Part shown: in pieces, positions 60,219-64,000 of the stretch | How the letters are laid out: each line of letters begins with the position of its first letter | Numbering within the stretch: the first letter of the stretch is position 1 | NCBI RefSeq assembly: GCF_047496725.1 | Contig: NC_132977.1 | Location: 11,020,501 to 11,084,500, forward strand | Reading direction: 5' to 3' | Length of the DNA: 64,000 bases | Origin: Anoplolepis gracilipes | Lineage: Eukaryota; Arthropoda; Insecta; Hymenoptera; Formicidae | Notes under the pieces: generated by a model | What the model was told of the DNA's origin: nothing | Databases searched by the model: none | The model's input: the letters and a program-made list of their open reading frames with translations, nothing else | Position numbers and translations under genes: made by a program

Positions 60219-61720
60219 ATTGTCGTCGTCCGCGAATAACAATGCAGTTAGTTTACATTGTACTGTAATGTATTTTCAACATTCAGCGTGGCATCTACGT
60301 GGCTCCGCGATTCGCGACGCGCCCGTTCCGTGCAAACTTCCCCTAACAAAGCGTCGAGAATGAAAATGTCCTGTTATAACTCGCGACAATTATCGACGCA
60401 ATTTGGTAACGAAAAAAAAAAAAAAATAACTGCGACAACAGCTGGCGCGAACGAAAGCGTCCCACCGTGCGCCTCGTATGCATCCGGAATCTGGAAATAT
60501 GTGTGATAATCAAAGCGGCGCGAGAGCGCATTTCGCCGACGATGAAAAATCGAAAAAGCGATGATCGGCTCCGATCTCGACCGCCGTTCCGATCGCACAT
60601 TATTGCCGATCGAAGTGTCGGGCTAACTGGCCAGCCGGGAGGCCCCACGTGTTCCTGAGTACCTCATTTGAACTTGTCGACGTACTCGCGCGCGCGCGAT
60701 CGCACGTACGTGCGGAGCTTGGATATTCCTAGACCTTAGAAAATCAAATGACTCCATAGAACGTATATGGAATTTCCTGAGGAATTTACCCCCGTGTCGA
60801 AATTTTAGAAATATCTCTTACGACATTTATTAATTATTTAATTCCTGATTTTTTTTTATTTCTAATAGCCATAAATATAGATTTAAAATTCCTATAAAAC
60901 TTGTAAAAACAAATCCGCATATACATTTCAGAATCTTAAAACTCATGAATAGATGGTAGTTCTTATTAAAATATCTTGCTTTTCTCTCTTCGATGTACCT
61001 GTACTCTTCGACGCACCATGATTTTCCTTTCAATCCCCTTTGTAGTTACTTCCTCACCCTTCATTCCATTTTAATTAAAAAAGACATTGCCCCCTTGAGA
61101 GCCCTTTATTGCTGATCCTGGCTCTCAGTTCGAAGCTTACGTCACTAGTCAGTTACGTAATTCCCCGTAGCCAATTAATCGCGCAATCAACGAATTATCT
61201 AAATGGCAGAACAAACATATTTATGTATTTGCGTTTCACATTCCGCGAATGAAGTATCGAATTTCGCTTCGCGGGAAAGCGAATCTTATCTGATATTTTC
61301 TACACAACTCTTTGCTTCTTTTTTTTTCAAAAATTTGATATAAAAAATGAAATTATTTTATCGCGAGATACACTGGCGCAGGTAGCTGTTGTTTGTATAA
61401 AGCGCATCACCAAAGCAAATCCTCATGCGGCGCGACCAAAAGTGTGTTGGAGTTTAGCCATTTAATATACTCCCTCGTGATAAATTTCGTCGTTTAGCAA
61501 AAAGTCCGCGGCGGATACATATATATCCCCTTTGCTCCCTCCGTGCATTAAGTAACGCGAGTTTCTGCTGCGAGTGGGAAGGAGAAATGATAAGCGCGAG
61601 CGTTTATCCGTCGCAACTTTGTCCTAACATATGGACGATGCTCGCGGGCACTTTCGTCGCTCGTCCACCGAGAATTACCTCTAGTTTATCCCTCTAATCG
61701 CCGGTTATCGGTGGATTCAC

Positions 61721-61956
61721 CGGGCAATGAAATACTTTCATTAATAGCCCATGTGACATAACCGCCTACTGTGCATGTCATGATAAATGTACCTATCCCA
61801 TTGAGCCCGCTTTGAGTAAGACTGGCCCCAGGGTGGTCCTCGTGGCAGTAAAATCTGTATACTGAATCGTGTACCGAAATGTTATATGCAGGAAATGTAC
61901 CCACATAAACACGAATATTACGATAAGTATGAGCGTATAAATTTGTAATTTTGAGT
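61721..61956 (-). CDS. Fucolectin/FTP-domain-like exon or relic
   Basis: On the minus strand an acceptor-like site (TTACATCCATCAG) precedes 236 bases ending at a moderate donor-like CCCG/GTGAAT; the frame stays open to a TAA at 61688-61686. The stretch reads LKITNL, YRNIRVYVG, DSVYRFYCHEDHPGAS, FIMTCTVGGYV and SISLPGE. The order hydrophobic-x-Ile-x-Asn, then VxVG, then Cys, then Cys-x4-GRYV-like, then LSLCE-like fits the second half of the FTP domain (fucolectin, tachylectin-4, pentraxin-1 type), a beta-sandwich sugar-binding module found in insect membrane lectins of the furrowed type. Departures are GGYV for GRYV and Pro where the final Cys is expected. It may be a divergent exon or a decaying copy. 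No neighbouring lectin exon was found. Confidence 0.38.
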
Positions 61957-61959
61957 CTG

Positions 61960-64000
61960 ATGGATGTAAGTCCATAATAAGGGCAGTCGAGATAACCGAT
62001 GAAATATGTTACAAATTTGAAGTGTGTACGTAAAAGCAACATAAGCTTGCATAATAGTGCACGAAAGAGTGCGCATATTTCTCGAGGCAATCTTCCCTTT
62101 ACTCGACCTCGGCGTTAAATCTGACTTGAAGATAATGTTGGTGAGATAAGTGAGTAAGCGGTTACAGAGTGGAATATTTATTGCTGTCTACGACGCACCA
62201 TCTATGTTTTAATGAACAAACGTTTAATCAGCAGTTCCGCAAACAGTCGTAGGCTGGTCAATCTCTCTCGGCCCTTTGACCAAACTGCACTATCTTCTAT
62301 CACTTCGCTTAATCGATTTCCCGATGTGTCGCAAATCGCACGTTTACTTACTCACATAGAGATTACATTCGGCAATATTTGATAACATTTTTATGTTGAA
62401 ATGATTCATTTACATAGTATTATTCAGAGATAGGTAAAATAATTGAAATAGAAAATAAAAATATATATTTTAATTATAATAATTTAATTTTAATTTAAAT
62501 GAAATGATCTATATTTGCGATTTTTATGGCCTGTAATTCTTTATAAAATTACATTTCTTTACAAAAAGGAGCAATCAAATTATAATTTATTTGTGTCTAA
62601 ACAGATAAAAAATAAATAAATATGATTTCCAAGAAAAAAAAAGATAAATAAAAAAAACATAATTTTACACAAGTGCATTTCAAAGATTTTAGAGCATTAA
62701 ATATTTAACATATTTTTGTAGTAGTTGAACATACAGCACTTAAAATTATTTTACATAATTTAAAATGTATTTAGGAAATTATCTACTTTCTTCTTAAAAG
62801 TTAAAAAAAATTTTGATATTTTAGTCATTTTCAAGTTCACCCCCGTCTCCTTAAACTAGTACAGCCACTATTTTAACCAAATCGATTGGAGCAACAAACT
62901 TCTACGATAGTTCGGTGATCGCGCTCGTAAAAAAAATGGTAGTCTAGCAACCTACGGAGTGGATAAAAAAGTTTTCGTCGAGCCGGCCAAAAGTTTAGAG
63001 CCGCCGCCGACGATATATACATATATGTCCGCAATGAGAAAAGAGAAAGAGAGAGACTGCGGGTGGAGCATTACTTTTATTCGATCGCGTCTCTCCTTGG
63101 AGAAACCAACTTTATTCGCCCACGCGTTAGAACCGATCGCCGAGAGAAAGTTTGCCACGATTGTTAGGACACGATGGTATCTGGATCAGGAGCTGATGCG
63201 CCTTGAAAACAAAAATATATACATATTTTTTCTTTCCTTTTTTTTCTACAAACATATTTTTCATGAAAAACACGAATATTTTTGGAATGTAATATTTTTT
63301 TTACGCGACGCTACGCGCTTTTCGAGCAAAAGTTTGCGCAGAATTGCAACCAACATTTTGGAAGCATCATAAATCTGGAATTGTTAAAGATACACGCACT
63401 GTTGGCAAAAAATAGCGGAATGTACGGTCAATGCTCTCGTCAGTGTGTGTGTTTTGTGATGCGTATAACTTAATGCCTCCAAAAATTAAACTGATACTTT
63501 GCATTTAACATGGAGTTTATTTGTATTCTCAACCTATAATAATATACATTTTTCGTTCATCCAGATGTTTTTAAAGCTCTAAATTCTTTACTGAATATAA
63601 AATGTAGATCAGGAATAAAATAATACACGTATGTAATACGCGTATGAAAGAATTCGAATCGCAATTTAAACGAAAAAAAAGGCAGATGAGAAATATAAAT
63701 TAACAAAGTAATTTGTGAAACGCGAGGAGATAATTAAAAAAAAAATTCGGTGAATCGCAGACAAATGATTTCTGAACAAAAATTATTATTTTTCCAGAAA
63801 AGAAATTGGTGAAGTATAACGATCTTTCCAAAAGTAGGAAATATTTTTACAACCCTTATTACTGCAATAATTCCGTCTAGAAAACGAAGCCATTTATTTA
63901 GATTCGAGATCTGATTCGTAAAGTTACGTTGTGTCTTTAAAGCGCAATTTTATGTGCGATACGTGACAAAGTTACACATCGCGATTACACTGGAAATTCC
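61960..64000. other. Stretch without recognisable genes
   Basis: AT-rich at 62.3-62.85 kb and 63.5-63.9 kb, mixed elsewhere. A + frame of 137 codons (62959-63372; first ATG at 63028) has no recognised domain, and its C-terminal half is Phe/Lys-rich from poly(T/A) sequence. It is not called as a gene. Confidence 0.55.

Larger units (their letters stand above)
58132..61715. other. Stretch without recognisable genes
   Basis: CpG-rich at 59.5-60.1 kb and 60.2-60.7 kb, AT-rich elsewhere. Holds (TA)n at 59301-59344 and poly(A) at 60187-60217. A 113-codon minus frame at 58598-58939 in AT-rich DNA is unusually long for its composition but has no recognisable motif. Confidence 0.55.

Noticed and set aside
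62959..63372. 137-codon + frame
   Set aside because: Opens at GTG. From the first ATG the product has no domain, and half of it derives from poly(T/A)-rich sequence.

Overview
This window is nuclear DNA of an arthropod. I think an insect of the order Hymenoptera is most likely, perhaps an ant. The reasons are indirect. CpG is abundant rather than depleted, CpG-rich blocks alternate with very AT-rich blocks, GA/CT and GAC microsatellites are dense, and the few plausible splice junctions imply compact eukaryotic introns. No ribosome binding sites, operons, rRNA, confident tRNA or prokaryotic gene arrangement is visible. Most long open frames are low-complexity shadows over GA, CT, GAC or poly(A/T) tracts. 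The window is best read as intergenic or long-intron sequence with a few short candidate exons, not as a gene-dense region.

Layout. 1-12.5 kb is CpG-rich and AT-rich DNA with many microsatellites, one miRNA-like hairpin (9.44-9.50 kb) and no gene I can name. At 12.5-13.9 kb is the best gene candidate, on the + strand. A 5' UTR exon ends at 12592, a 126-bp intron follows, then a coding exon from 12719 whose start codon would be created by splicing, and a phase-0 exon at 13785-13895. The last exon is duplicated in inverted orientation inside the intron before it, so a transcript could fold into a ~225-bp duplex covering the exon. 14-39 kb holds a kelch-repeat-like exon (minus, 23796-23914), a possible small ORF near 30.3 kb, a short perfect-looking hairpin at 36.07 kb and many simple repeats.

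39-54 kb is the repeat-rich part. A locus at 39.07-41.98 kb is copied at 48.65-50.48 kb with an internal inversion and an 811-bp insertion of a ~155-bp satellite. Next comes a foldback element (50.48-51.71 kb) whose inverted ends and interior are built from diverged copies of the same satellite unit, then a palindromic MITE (52.70-52.98 kb) and a second relic of the foldback family (53.10-53.35 kb). Four diverged copies of another dispersed repeat lie at 9.0, 48.4, 51.9 and 54.5 kb. 54-64 kb is again mostly non-coding, with a GC-box/TATA candidate at 58.1 kb and an exon resembling the end of a fucolectin/FTP lectin domain (minus, 61721-61956).

None of the candidate exons is linked to another by evidence beyond splice phase and distance, and no pathway can be reconstructed. 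All coding calls need transcript or protein-homology support. The repeat structures were read directly from the sequence and are much more certain.
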